Shown here one piece after another: positions 7,797 through 16,174 of a stretch of 47,450 bases of DNA. The position numbers and the translations under genes were made by a program. Below the pieces are notes generated by a model, which saw only the letters and a program-made list of their open reading frames with translations, did not search any database and was not told the DNA's origin. The stretch is from Anaerolineales bacterium. Lineage in GTDB: Bacteria; Chloroflexota; Anaerolineae; Anaerolineales; RBG-16-64-43. The stretch spans positions 1 to 47,450 of the forward strand of contig JAFGCU010000112.1 of assembly GCA_016932475.1 (NCBI GenBank), in the 5' to 3' direction. Each line of letters begins with the position of its first letter. The stretch's first letter is position 1.

Positions 7797-7915
7797 CTCC
7801 CTCATCCCCCTCGCATAACCGTTCCGCCGGACGGGAACCGGCTTCACATGCTTAGGGGACCGGTCCGGCCTTCGGCCACCTTCTCCCAGCTGATGCTGGG
7901 AGAAGGATGTGATAC
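7797..7915. repeat. Palindromic hairpin element, copy B (expanded)
   Basis: It contains CCTTCTCCCAGC (7879-7890), loop TGAT, GCTGGGAGAAGG (7895-7906), the same 12-bp stem as copy A. GGCCTTCGGCC also precedes the stem. Relative to copy A, about 50 bp including GTTCCGCCGGACGGGAAC (itself palindromic) is inserted between the outer CCCTCATCC arm and GGCCTTCGGCC. The outer right arm is decayed to GGATGTGATACGGGGG. Confidence 0.68.
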
Positions 7916-7994
7916 GGGGGATATTCATCCCGGTTTGTCAATCGTCCGTGGTCTGGTTTTACAATCTTCGATGGTCGACAGTCGACGGTCGGCC

Positions 7995-9623
7995 TCACTC
8001 CATCTTCCTCACGCTTCCGTCCTTAACTTCCCATACCTCGGTCGCGATCCGGCCGATGAAGTAGCGGTCGTGGACGACCGCCAGGACGGTGCCTTCGAAG
8101 GCCGCCAGCGCCTGCTCGAACCGGTCGCGCGAGGGGATATCCAGATGATTGACCGGCTCGTCGAGCAGCAGGAAGTTGCAGCCGCGCGATACCAGCAGCG
8201 CAAGCTGCAGCCGGGCGCGTTCGCCGTAGGAAAGCGATCCGACGGGGGTGAACACATCGTCGCCGGAGAACAGGAAGCAGTGCAGGAAGCGGCGCGCGTC
8301 GGTTTCATCGGAGGCGATTTCGGCTTGGACGGTTTGCAGCGCGTTTTTGGAAAGGTCGAGCGTTTCCTGCTCCTGGGCCATGAACCCGAGTTTGATATTT
8401 GCGCCGAGGCGCATGCGGCCGGCGAGCGGCGGGAGCGTTCCGGCGATGGTCCGTAAAAGAGTCGTCTTCCCGCTGCCGTTGGGGCCGGTGAGCACCGCAC
8501 GCGCGCCCCGGCGCAGATACATGTCTACGTTCTCGAGTATGACGGTCCCGGCATAACCCCCAGAGAGCCTCTCGAGAGAAAGAACATCGTTCCCGGCGGC
8601 GGAAGGCTCGAACTCGAGCTTCATCCCCCATTCCCAGCCGGGCTTTTCCACACGGTCCTCGGTCAGGAGCTTTTCGATCCGGCGTTCGATATTCTTGGCC
8701 CGCTTTACCGTTCCCGCGCCGCGGTTGGCGAAGAACCCCTTCGCGAAGCCGTCTTTCGTATCCGCCTTGCCGCCCTTGCGGAAGCGCGCGATCCCGCGCA
8801 GGTGCCCGGCCGCGCTGCGTAGTGCCGCAATCTCCATCTGCTGATCCGAATACGCCTGCTCCCGGCGCGCGCGCTCCTCCGCTTTGGCTTCGCGGTAGGC
8901 CGTATAGGATCCGGCGTACTGCCGGATTGCATGCGTGCGCGGATCGAGTTCGAGGATGCGCGTGACGGTCCGGTCGAGGAAGGTGCGGTCGTGGGAAACC
9001 ACCATTGCGCCGCCGCGGAACCCGGTCAGCCAGCCCTCGAGCCATTCGAGCATCGGCAGGTCGAGGTGGTTGGTCGGTTCGTCGAGGAGCAACAGCTGCG
9101 GGTGGGTCAGGAGTACTCCGGCGAGAGCGAGGCGAGTCTTCTGGCCGCCGGAAAGCGTGGAGATCGGCGCATCCGGCGGGACGCGATCCAGCCCGAGTAT
9201 GGCGAGCGCGGCGGCGGAGGAGCCGGTTCCGTTCGAGGCGGAGGCGAGCCGGTCGAGCGCTTCGTCGTACGTCGCGTGAAGCGATTTGTCGGCGGGAGAT
9301 CCGGCGAGCGCCGCGGCCAGGCGTTCGACCTCAGCCGTGAGCCGTGGAAGATCGCCCTGTGCGCGATCGAGGCAGGCGGCGAGGGTCTCGCCTTCCGGAA
9401 GGATGAGCCCCTGCGGCAGGTAGCCGATCCGTAAAGCATGCGGCTTCTGGACCGAGCCGGAATCAGGCTTGTCGATCCCGGCCAGGATCCGCAGCAGGGT
9501 TGTCTTGCCGCAGCCGTTGGGGCCGACCAGGCCTGCGCGCTCGCCCGGATTGAGGTTGAAGGAGACGCCCGCCAGGATGGCGTTATCCCCGAAGGATTTA
9601 TGGATTTGGTTGGCGGTAAGCAT
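7995..9623 (-). CDS. ABC-F family ATPase (ribosome-associated, antibiotic-resistance-type)
   Basis: A soluble 542-residue protein with two fused ABC domains and no membrane segments. Domain 1 has GPNGCGKTT, LSGGQKTRLALAG and LLLLDEPTNHLDL. Domain 2 has GPNGSGKTT, LSYGERARLQLAL and LLLDEPVNHLDIP. A charged helical linker between them (EAKAEERARREQAYSDQQ) matches the P-site tRNA interaction region of ABC-F proteins. ABC-F members act on the ribosome: some rescue stalled translation, others dislodge antibiotics. Which one this is cannot be decided by eye. ATG 9623 begins LTANQIHKSFGD, the usual first strand; a longer frame up to 9659 adds a non-homologous-looking leader. It is a single gene. Confidence 0.9.
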   Translation of the reverse strand: MLTANQIHKSFGDNAILAGVSFNLNPGERAGLVGPNGCGKTTLLRILAGIDKPDSGSVQKPHALRIGYLPQGLILPEGETLAACLDRAQGDLPRLTAEVERLAAALAGSPADKSLHATYDEALDRLASASNGTGSSAAALAILGLDRVPPDAPISTLSGGQKTRLALAGVLLTHPQLLLLDEPTNHLDLPMLEWLEGWLTGFRGGAMVVSHDRTFLDRTVTRILELDPRTHAIRQYAGSYTAYREAKAEERARREQAYSDQQMEIAALRSAAGHLRGIARFRKGGKADTKDGFAKGFFANRGAGTVKRAKNIERRIEKLLTEDRVEKPGWEWGMKLEFEPSAAGNDVLSLERLSGGYAGTVILENVDMYLRRGARAVLTGPNGSGKTTLLRTIAGTLPPLAGRMRLGANIKLGFMAQEQETLDLSKNALQTVQAEIASDETDARRFLHCFLFSGDDVFTPVGSLSYGERARLQLALLVSRGCNFLLLDEPVNHLDIPSRDRFEQALAAFEGTVLAVVHDRYFIGRIATEVWEVKDGSVRKME

Positions 9624-10230
9624 ATGCGACCTGTGTGGGAAAACAAAAACCGTGGGCAACGCTCCACGGCCGGGGCGCCGCGCGCGGAATCACCGTGCGC
9701 GGCGAGGGGGAGTGCCCGAAAAAAACGATTTACAGGTCGCGGTCAGTCATGGGAGGAGATCCCTTTCCGTGATGCGAACTGAAGTATATCAGATGTTCCC
9801 GCCGCTAACCGCTCGGATGCAGATATTTACGTCCTCTTTGAAAATTGGAAAGAGAGAAGAGCGGTGAACGTCTCCGCGCTTCAGGAGGCGATTGCCGAAA
9901 AATTTTCTTTTCCCTTACGCTCATCAAGTGCGGCGGGGATATTGATGGGGGCCGGCAATCTTTGGCCGGAATTTCCATATTATCCATCCACGGCGCGGGC
10001 GGGCTTTATATTCTTCCAGCGGTATTGTCATTTGCTGGATTCATTCTTTCCAACAAAGGGGAAAAAATTAAAAATTAACTACCCAACCCTGCGTCGAGAC
10101 CGGCCTGATTTCCGGTTGTGGGTCTTGGAAGGCGCGCGATGGAGGTGTTTCAGGTAAAATGAAGCAATCGCCATCGTTGGCCAGGAGGTTTGGGGTTTCC
10201 CTGCAAACGCAGCAGTCGGAGTGAAAAGCC
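9624..10230. other. Intergenic stretch with a possible decayed membrane ORF
   Basis: I see no intact gene here. Around 9940-10078 one frame reads like a hydrophobic C-terminus (GGLYILPAVLSFAGFILSNKG) in front of a stop codon, without a credible start. It may be the end of a decayed membrane protein. No terminator with a clear T-run was found. Confidence 0.4.
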
Positions 10231-11094
10231 TTGAACAGTATTCCCGGAAATCGAAAAAGCATTATTTCCATGGCTCTGATCGGCGCCATGGTTATTATAA
10301 TCGCCATAAGCGACTATTTTACAGGGTCGGATTTGGAATTTGGATTGTTTTACCTGATACCTATTCTTTTTTCCGCCACCATCCATAGAACATACGCACT
10401 TATCCTTGTCTTTGTGAGCGCATCCCTGTCGTTCCTCACCGATGTGGCCATAGCCGGGTACTCTTCCATCGGATACGGTGCTCTATGGGATTTTCTTTCG
10501 CACATCGCGATTTTTTCTCTTGTGGCTCTGTTGCGCTCGAACCTGATCCAATCCAATCAAATGGAACGGCAACAGGCGCGAACTGACTCTCTAACAGGCG
10601 CCGCGAATATACGCGCCTTTCATGAAATCGCCAATGCCGAAATCCACCGCTCCATCCGATACAAACACCCGCTTACCATCGCCTTTCTTGATATTGATAA
10701 TTTTAAGTCCGTCAACGACACGCTCGGACATATCACGGGTGATAAATTGCTTTCCACCATGGTCGCGGTATTGCAAGCCCGCTTAAGGGATACGGATACG
10801 GTTGCTCGACTTGGCGGCGATGAATTCGCGATACTCCTCCCGGAAACCGGGCAGGAAGATGCCCGGCCAGTCATAAGCCATACTATTACTCAGCTCACGG
10901 ACGAACTCCAGAAGCACAATTGGAATGTAACCTTCAGCATTGGGGTGCTAACCTGCGTTGACATACCGCCAACCGTGGAAAAAATGATGAAGACCGTGGA
11001 TGCCTTGATGTATGATGTAAAACACGGCGGCAAAGACGCAGTCCGTTACTCCGTGTATTCGCCGCGCCCTGGCGAAACCGAGTCTGAAAACTGA
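10231..11094 (+). CDS. Membrane-bound diguanylate cyclase (GGDEF)
   Basis: A 287-residue protein. About four hydrophobic segments (12-30, 38-52, 57-78, 90-107) form an uncharacterised membrane sensor module. The GGDEF domain starts at DSLTGAANIRAF and includes FLDIDNFKSVNDTLGH, with the intact active-site GGDEF at 195-199. RDTD lies five residues before GGDEF and is an RxxD inhibitory site, so product inhibition by c-di-GMP is likely. The reaction is 2 GTP to c-di-GMP. The start is TTG 10231 behind GGAG (10218-10221); an ATG 13 codons later is the alternative. It is a single gene, and no phosphodiesterase is near. Confidence 0.92.
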   Translation: MNSIPGNRKSIISMALIGAMVIIIAISDYFTGSDLEFGLFYLIPILFSATIHRTYALILVFVSASLSFLTDVAIAGYSSIGYGALWDFLSHIAIFSLVALLRSNLIQSNQMERQQARTDSLTGAANIRAFHEIANAEIHRSIRYKHPLTIAFLDIDNFKSVNDTLGHITGDKLLSTMVAVLQARLRDTDTVARLGGDEFAILLPETGQEDARPVISHTITQLTDELQKHNWNVTFSIGVLTCVDIPPTVEKMMKTVDALMYDVKHGGKDAVRYSVYSPRPGETESEN

Positions 11095-11432
11095 AAATAT
11101 TCCGGCGAGGCGTATGGAATCTTGCCGGGAGTCTGCACGGCATACAGTAATAATCCGCACCCGGAAAAAATATATGTTCGCTGACGGGATTCACACCCCT
11201 CCCCGGGATGTGAAATACTTGGCATTTTTTATTAACGCAGAATGCTGAAGGGCCGAATGGGAAGCCGGAACAACCAAATAATGGTTTCAGATCTCTGCAT
11301 AAAAAAGCATTCATTATTAGGATCCCAACCCGCCCCCTGACCGGAATTGACCTTTGGATTGGCGCCGTCATTGGCGGCGTCCCGAGCGGCGGGATAACGA
11401 TCGCGGCCGCGCCGCCCAGCACCTGGTTGGAT

Positions 11433-11491
11433 CCGCCGACGCGCGCAAGGCGCGCGCGTGAGCATAATGGTCGTCGAAGCATGTATCGCGG
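11433..11491. repeat. 59-bp direct repeat, copy 1
   Basis: It matches 13320-13378 at 54 of 59 positions. It contains a GC palindrome, ACGCGCGC-AAGG-CGCGCGCGT, followed by a conserved tail GTCGTCGAAGCATGTATCGCGG. On the minus strand both copies can be read as a peptide with DDH-HARALRAS, a by-product of the repeat rather than a gene. The copies bracket 1.83 kb that includes one orphan gene. Confidence 0.7.
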
Positions 11492-11782
11492 GCCTTCGAA
11501 ACCTCGTGCCGAGCGAATGGAGTGCGAGCAGCGCGCTCCGCAGGAGCGAGAACGCCTGGCCGATCCAGATAATTTGGAAGGAGCGGGGGATAACGTTTTG
11601 TAAGGAATTGTCTGCCATGGGGATGAATTATGCAAAACAAACTTCGGCGCGGGCAGTCCGGAAGATGGGATTTGGGACAGGAAAAAGAGGATGATGGAAA
11701 AGACGGATGGGCCCTTTCGAGCGGCGGTTGAAATCCCGGCAATATGGGTAAAAAAGATCAATAAAAAGCCGATGAGCTTAAG

Positions 11783-12166
11783 ATGATTAAGAATCTGGAA
11801 AATAGTATATACTGTCTTTGCCTGAACATAAGCTCAGATGCATTTACAATCCAATTGGATGTTGGCAGGGCTCTCGCATATCGGCCGAAGCAGAAGGACC
11901 GCAGGAATCCCTCGCCGATGCAAGGATGGCAGCCAAAAGGAAAAATCGAGCTTAAACAGGACGGTTGAAGATCTCAAGGCGAAGAGTGTGACGGTAAAGA
12001 AGAAAGCGGGACCCCTTGGATTGCTCTTCCCGAACCATGGTTTGTGGGCGGAGAACGCTATCGGGTAGACCTTGTCTTTGGGAATTCGGCAGGAAAGATC
12101 TCGTGGCCTGATGGGCAGTATCGCAAGGATAATTGGGATATCCGTGTGGTGGCAATGGGTTTTTAA
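11783..12166 (+). pseudogene. Possible gene remnant with an in-frame stop
   Basis: From 11969 to the TAA at 12164-12166 one frame reads like real protein (TPWIALPEPWFVGGERY, then RVDLVFGNSAGKISWPDG and DNWDIRVVAMGF) but has no start codon. The same frame continues upstream through a TGA at 11966-11968 to an ATG at 11783, though that upstream part is less protein-like. I read it as a decayed gene with a stop, or the 3' piece of one. No homologous family was recognised. The rest of 11095-12579 has no intact gene and is visibly more AT-rich than its surroundings. Confidence 0.35.
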
Positions 12167-12579
12167 ATCGGTCCGCAGAAATATCAGGAGAAAATAAAGC
12201 TCGTTTTTATACGAATTCCAACTACAGCACCGAGGTTACGGGCACGAAATATCAAACCTCCTTCTACTTCGAGCATTCAGAAACCGTATATGCGGATTCG
12301 CTATTGACGGCGTATTTCATGCTGGCATCGAGCGTCACACAGAGACCGCTTACATTGTTTCGCTGGAATATTGGAATTTACGCGAGTGTTAGGGACCGGG
12401 TCTGGCGTAAACCGTTCTCAAAGGTGTGATTATCGCATGAAGCAGCGTAACCCTGATGGGACGGCTGACAGCTTTCATTACTCTGACCGGAGAACCCGAT
12501 CTCCCCCACGTTGCCCAACCATGGGCTGTCGCAACTATTGTGGTAAATCCGTTTCGACACTTAAACAGAGGAGGCAAAC

Positions 12580-13311
12580 ATGGCCATTTCCAATGTCACC
12601 ATTCTAATACCTGCGCAATTCACGGATGCGGAAAGCACTGCTTTGGCGAACAGCCTCAAGAAGCAGGGGCTTGTCGTACTTGGAAAAAACAGGCTTTGCG
12701 TGGCCGTTAAAAAGAACGAAAAGTTAATTCGCGCGATTGCCACTTCGAAGGTCGTTGTAAAAGATTTATGGCTGGAAAAGCTGCCGGAGAAAAGGGCCAA
12801 GGCGCTTCCGGAAGAGGTGAAGCGGTTAGCCATCTTCTGGAATGTTTTCTGCGACCAGGGGGATAAAGGCGTTGAACAAGCGGCTGTCTCGCGCACTTTA
12901 AAGCGGGCGCAACTTGCCGTTAGGAACGACAGGATATACGATCTTGCCGCAAAGAAATTCGTGGGCTCCAAGATCGTCCGGAAATCGGGGAAAAAGAGCG
13001 TCGGTAATTGGACCCTGACGCAGCTCTGGAATTGGTTCCCGATTCCCATTTTTGGCCCGTTCGGCATCCCGATAGGGCATTACGCTTTCATTAACCTTAC
13101 GGGCAAGGCATCCGTGGCGTGCGACTATCTGGAAGGGAAAATCCAAGGCCCCCACCATTACAACTACTTGAAATTAAAAAAAGTAAAATCCGTGTCCGTA
13201 GCGGCTTCGGGTTTCATCCCATTCTGGGAGGTCGTAAACCAAGTTGTACTGACCAGCAAGGGTTCTTACCAGGGGATCACAAAATCTATCCGCACCACAT
13301 TGACGGTTTAA
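12580..13311 (+). CDS. Hypothetical protein, unrecognised family
   Basis: A 243-residue protein with a strong ribosome binding site (GAGGAGG 5 nt before ATG 12580). The N-terminal third, starting SNVTILIPAQFTDAES, is Lys-rich and alternates strand and helix. It includes KKQGLVVLGKNRLCVAVKKNEK and RAIATSKVVVKDLWLEKL. The C-terminal half carries NWFPIPIFGPFGIPIGHYAF, a Pro/Gly-rich hydrophobic stretch too broken for a normal membrane helix. No signal peptide is evident. Codon use and base composition are more AT-rich than those of its neighbours. It sits alone between two 59-bp direct repeats and ends 8 bp before the second, a context that suggests gain by transfer. Function unknown. Confidence 0.72.
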   Translation: MAISNVTILIPAQFTDAESTALANSLKKQGLVVLGKNRLCVAVKKNEKLIRAIATSKVVVKDLWLEKLPEKRAKALPEEVKRLAIFWNVFCDQGDKGVEQAAVSRTLKRAQLAVRNDRIYDLAAKKFVGSKIVRKSGKKSVGNWTLTQLWNWFPIPIFGPFGIPIGHYAFINLTGKASVACDYLEGKIQGPHHYNYLKLKKVKSVSVAASGFIPFWEVVNQVVLTSKGSYQGITKSIRTTLTV

Positions 13312-13319
13312 TTGCTTCG

Positions 13320-13378
13320 CCGCCGACGCGCGCAAAGCGCGCGCGTGAGGATCATGGTCGTCGAAGTCTGTATCGCGG
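13320..13378. repeat. 59-bp direct repeat, copy 2
   Basis: The partner of 11433-11491 (54/59 identical) in the same orientation. It starts 8 bp after the stop of the orphan gene. The GC palindrome here is GCGCGCAAAGCGCGC. Confidence 0.7.
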
Positions 13379-13423
13379 ACCCCGATCACGGCCGTCGCCG
13401 CGATAGCCGCGATCCATGGCGAA

Positions 13424-13834
13424 GTGATTCTGCCGGGCCTGTTCTTTTTTATGAGCAATTCCGGCGGACCGGAACGGGAATACATCGTCATCGACCCGGC
13501 GGCCTATGCGAAGAAAAGCGGCGGGCGGTCATCGCCGCGGATTGACCAGAGTAGGATGCTCGCGAACTTCGTCGACCGCCTCGACATGGAGACGACGGCG
13601 ACGTCAGGCAGGGGTCCGGAGGATGTGACCGGCACGCCCGCTCTCGCCTATACATTCACCTACACCAACACCGTGAACGGGGCGCTAATAACCAACCATG
13701 ACAAGATCAGGGTGGGCGCGGCCAGCGGCCTGCCGGTGAAGCAGGTGGTGGACGGTGAGACAAGCGGGACCGCCTATCATTCGGAGCAGGTGATCGAACA
13801 CGACTCCACCATCACCATCGAAGCGCCAATTTGA
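13424..13834 (+). CDS. Hypothetical protein, probably the C-terminal part of a LolA-like periplasmic protein
   Basis: At most 136 residues from GTG 13424, with no clear ribosome binding site. Upstream the same frame reads TAVAAIAAIHGEVILPGLFFF, a possible signal or membrane segment that runs into the 59-bp repeat. The C-terminal half reads IRVGAASGLPVKQVVDGETSG, then a Tyr/His segment, then TITIEAPI. That pattern resembles the last strands of LolA/LppX-type lipoprotein-binding folds. The N-terminus may have been lost to the repeat. The gene is followed 32 bp later by a good terminator, which supports a transcribed unit here. Confidence 0.45.
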   Translation: MILPGLFFFMSNSGGPEREYIVIDPAAYAKKSGGRSSPRIDQSRMLANFVDRLDMETTATSGRGPEDVTGTPALAYTFTYTNTVNGALITNHDKIRVGAASGLPVKQVVDGETSGTAYHSEQVIEHDSTITIEAPI

Positions 13835-13866
13835 AAAAGCCAAGGCATTAAGTTCCGGGAATAAAG

Positions 13867-13900
13867 AAAGCGCCTCCGGTATCCGATCGGAGGCGCTTTT
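13867..13900 (+). terminator. Intrinsic terminator
   Basis: GCGCCTCCG (13870-13878) and CGGAGGCGC (13888-13896) form a perfect 9-bp stem with a 9-nt loop, preceded by AAA and followed by TTTT. Confidence 0.85.
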
Positions 13901-13987
13901 CGGTTAATGCATACAATCAAAGGTGAGATTTCCGAACGCAATCGTTCTCGGATTGGTTCCAGTCCGGTGAACGATCCCAAATGCGAT

Positions 13988-14064
13988 CGTCATCCCGGCG
14001 TGTTCGGGGTGTTCGTCATCCCGGCGCGTCACCCCGGCGTGCTCTTCGCCGGGGCGGCATGACG
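13988..14064. repeat. CGTCATCCCGGCG short repeat array
   Basis: CGTCATCCCGGCG occurs at 13988-14000 and 14014-14026, a variant CGTCACCCCGGCG at 14027-14039, and an inverted form (CGCCGGGG...CATGACG) at 14047-14064. The third and inverted copies form a hairpin (CCCCGGCG against CGCCGGGG). This is a dispersed palindromic element type; I see no coding function. Nothing else was recognised between 14065 and 14330. Confidence 0.65.
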
Positions 14065-14347
14065 GACAAACATGGCGCGAGGGCGAACTTCGGCGGGAGT
14101 TGTCGTTGGTACATTATCCAAAACCGGCCGGGCGCCTGAGCGCCGGGTGGTTGAGTTGCCCAATATTTTTTTATTTTATTTCTACGTTATTGGGTTCCGG
14201 ATTTCCTTTCATGCTCTCGGGGTAATCCGATGCAAAAAATCGTTCCATGCAACATGGAATCGACAGGATGCTGATTTGGGGTTATCCTTCCCCCCTTCAT
14301 AAATCCATTTGCCTTATTCATTCCGATTTTTGTCCGGAGGTAATTCC

Positions 14348-15361
14348 GTGAACGTCATCGAAACGAAGGGACTGTGCAAATCCTTTCGAAGCCCCCTGAA
14401 AAAACCGGGCGTGCTCGGAGCCGTGCGGCACCTGTTCCGGCCGGAGCACCGGGAGATCGTGGCCGTGACGGAGGTCGACCTGGCCATCGCGGCCGGCGAA
14501 TCCGTCGCCTATGTGGGCCCGAACGGGGCGGGAAAATCCACGACGATCAAGATGCTCACCGGAATCCTCCTGCCCACCGGCGGCGAGGTCCGCGTGAACG
14601 GACTCCACCCGTACCACCAGCGGATGCGCAACTCGAAGAACATCGGCGTCGTGTTCGGCCAGCGGACCCAGCTGTGGTGGGATATCCCGGTGATCGAATC
14701 GTTCACGCTCCTGCGCGACATCTACGAGGTGCCCGAAAAAACCTACGCCGAGAACCTCGCCTACTTCACCGGGATGCTCGGCCTCGCGGAGTTGCTCCAC
14801 CAGTCGGCGCGCCGGCTTTCGCTCGGCCAGCGGATGCGCTGCGACCTGGCCGTGGCGCTGATGCACAACCCGGCGATCGTCTTCCTCGATGAACCCACGA
14901 TCGGCCTGGATGTGGCCGTGAAGGAGCGCATCCGCGAGTTCCTCAAGACGGTCAACCGCGAGCGGGGTGTGACGATCATGCTCACCTCGCACGACCTCGG
15001 CGACATCGAGGACGTCTGCCGGCGGCTGATCATCATTGATGCCGGCCGGATCATTTACGACGGCAGCATCCAGGGCCTGCTGGATAGGTACGTCAAGCAG
15101 CGCAGCATCCGGATTATCGCCAGCGCGAGAATCGATCAGCCCTCCGCGGCCAGGGCGATGCCGGCCGGGGTCGAAATTGTCCATGCGGACGAACGGGAGA
15201 TGACGGTCGAGTTCGACCGCTTCCGCTACACGGCCAAGGACGTGCTCGAAATCATCATGACGGCCGCCGAGGTCGTGGATTTCCAACTCGAGGAGCCGGA
15301 TATCGAACGGGTCGTGAAGAACGTGTACGAGGGCCGGCTCGAACTGGAGCAGGGGGCTTGA
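14348..15361 (+). CDS. ABC-2 exporter ATP-binding protein (COG4586-like)
   Basis: A 337-residue ABC ATPase. An N-terminal extension SFRSPLKKPGVLGAVRHLF comes before the core, a hallmark of the COG4586 group. Walker A is GPNGAGKSTT, the signature region RLSLGQRMRCDLAVAL, Walker B IVFLDEPTIGLD, and the H-loop TSHD. The C-terminal ~80 residues are an accessory domain. GTG 14348 is chosen because GGAGG (14336-14340) sits 7 nt before it. It is the first gene of a three-gene operon with two permeases. Substrates of this exporter class are not established. Confidence 0.92.
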   Translation: MNVIETKGLCKSFRSPLKKPGVLGAVRHLFRPEHREIVAVTEVDLAIAAGESVAYVGPNGAGKSTTIKMLTGILLPTGGEVRVNGLHPYHQRMRNSKNIGVVFGQRTQLWWDIPVIESFTLLRDIYEVPEKTYAENLAYFTGMLGLAELLHQSARRLSLGQRMRCDLAVALMHNPAIVFLDEPTIGLDVAVKERIREFLKTVNRERGVTIMLTSHDLGDIEDVCRRLIIIDAGRIIYDGSIQGLLDRYVKQRSIRIIASARIDQPSAARAMPAGVEIVHADEREMTVEFDRFRYTAKDVLEIIMTAAEVVDFQLEEPDIERVVKNVYEGRLELEQGA

Positions 15362-15371
15362 GGAGGCGCGC

Positions 15372-16172
15372 ATGCTGACGTTCCAAAAATACCTCCGGCA
15401 CGTCCTGTGCGCGATCCAGGAGACGACCGCCTACCGCGCCTCGTACTTCATCAACATCGTCTCGCAGTTCGTTTCGTACATCGCGATCTTCTTTCTCTGG
15501 AGGGCGGTCTACACCGGGAACTCCGTGATCGGCGGCATGGATTGGAACGACATGCAGGGCTACCTGCTCATCTCGCTTTTCACCTCCGCGCTCATCTCGG
15601 GCTCCTCGGAATTCCGCGTCTCGCGCTCGATCTGGACCGGCAACATCGCGGTCGAGCTCGTCCGGCCGGTGGATTACCAGAAGGCGAATTTCTCGATCAC
15701 GGTCGGGAACGGGATCGCCGAGGGAGTTCTGGTCGCGGCGATCGGGATCCTCTTTGCCCTGCTGATCGGGTTCGCCGTTCCCCCGGCCAGTCCCGCGGCC
15801 TGGCTGTGCTTCCTGCTCGCGGTCGCCTTTTCGTTCATCACCAAGTTCCTGATCGTCTACATCTTCGGGCTCTTCACGTTCTGGACGACGGGCGGGATGG
15901 GGCTCAGCTGGCTCCGGCGCGGGCTCACGGATTTCTTCTCGGGCGCGATCATCCCGCTCAGCTTCTTCCCCGGCTGGCTCAAGGCGGCAGCCGACGTGCT
16001 GCCCTTCCGCGGGATCGTCAGCGTCCCCGCGACGATCTTCATCGGGCGGTTGCCCCCCTCGCAGATCCTCGCCACCTTCGCGGTCGAGGCGGCCTGGATC
16101 GCGGCGCTTTGGTGGCTCGCGCGGCTGATCTGGCATTTCGCGATGCGGAAAGTCACCATCCACGGAGGCTGA
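15372..16172 (+). CDS. ABC-2 exporter permease (COG4587-like)
   Basis: A 266-residue membrane protein with about six hydrophobic segments. Cytoplasmic-loop residues EFRVSRSIWTGNIAVELVRPVDY match the region that in this family contacts the ATPase. GGAGG lies just ahead of the ATG, and the gap to the ATPase stop is 10 bp. The next gene begins 2 bp after its stop. With its partner it forms the membrane pore of the exporter. Confidence 0.9.
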   Translation: MLTFQKYLRHVLCAIQETTAYRASYFINIVSQFVSYIAIFFLWRAVYTGNSVIGGMDWNDMQGYLLISLFTSALISGSSEFRVSRSIWTGNIAVELVRPVDYQKANFSITVGNGIAEGVLVAAIGILFALLIGFAVPPASPAAWLCFLLAVAFSFITKFLIVYIFGLFTFWTTGGMGLSWLRRGLTDFFSGAIIPLSFFPGWLKAAADVLPFRGIVSVPATIFIGRLPPSQILATFAVEAAWIAALWWLARLIWHFAMRKVTIHGG

Positions 16173-16174
16173 CG

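Noticed and set aside
11368-11742. Minus-strand ORF with DDHYAHARALRAS
   Set aside because: The peptide is a translation of the 59-bp repeat, seen again at 13320-13378, and is not a gene.
12133-12429. Plus-strand ORF with TKYQTSFYFEHSETVYADSLLTAYF
   Set aside because: No ribosome binding site, and the first 15 codons overlap the preceding remnant. It may be decayed coding sequence, but the evidence is too thin to call.
14318-15373. Long minus-strand open frame opposite the second exporter ATPase
   Set aside because: It is an antisense shadow; the plus strand has all ABC motifs.
15407-16172. Extended reading of the COG3694-like permease from 15407
   Set aside because: The upstream codons lie inside the previous permease and are Arg/His-rich shadow. 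GTG 16175 with GGAGG fits the true start.
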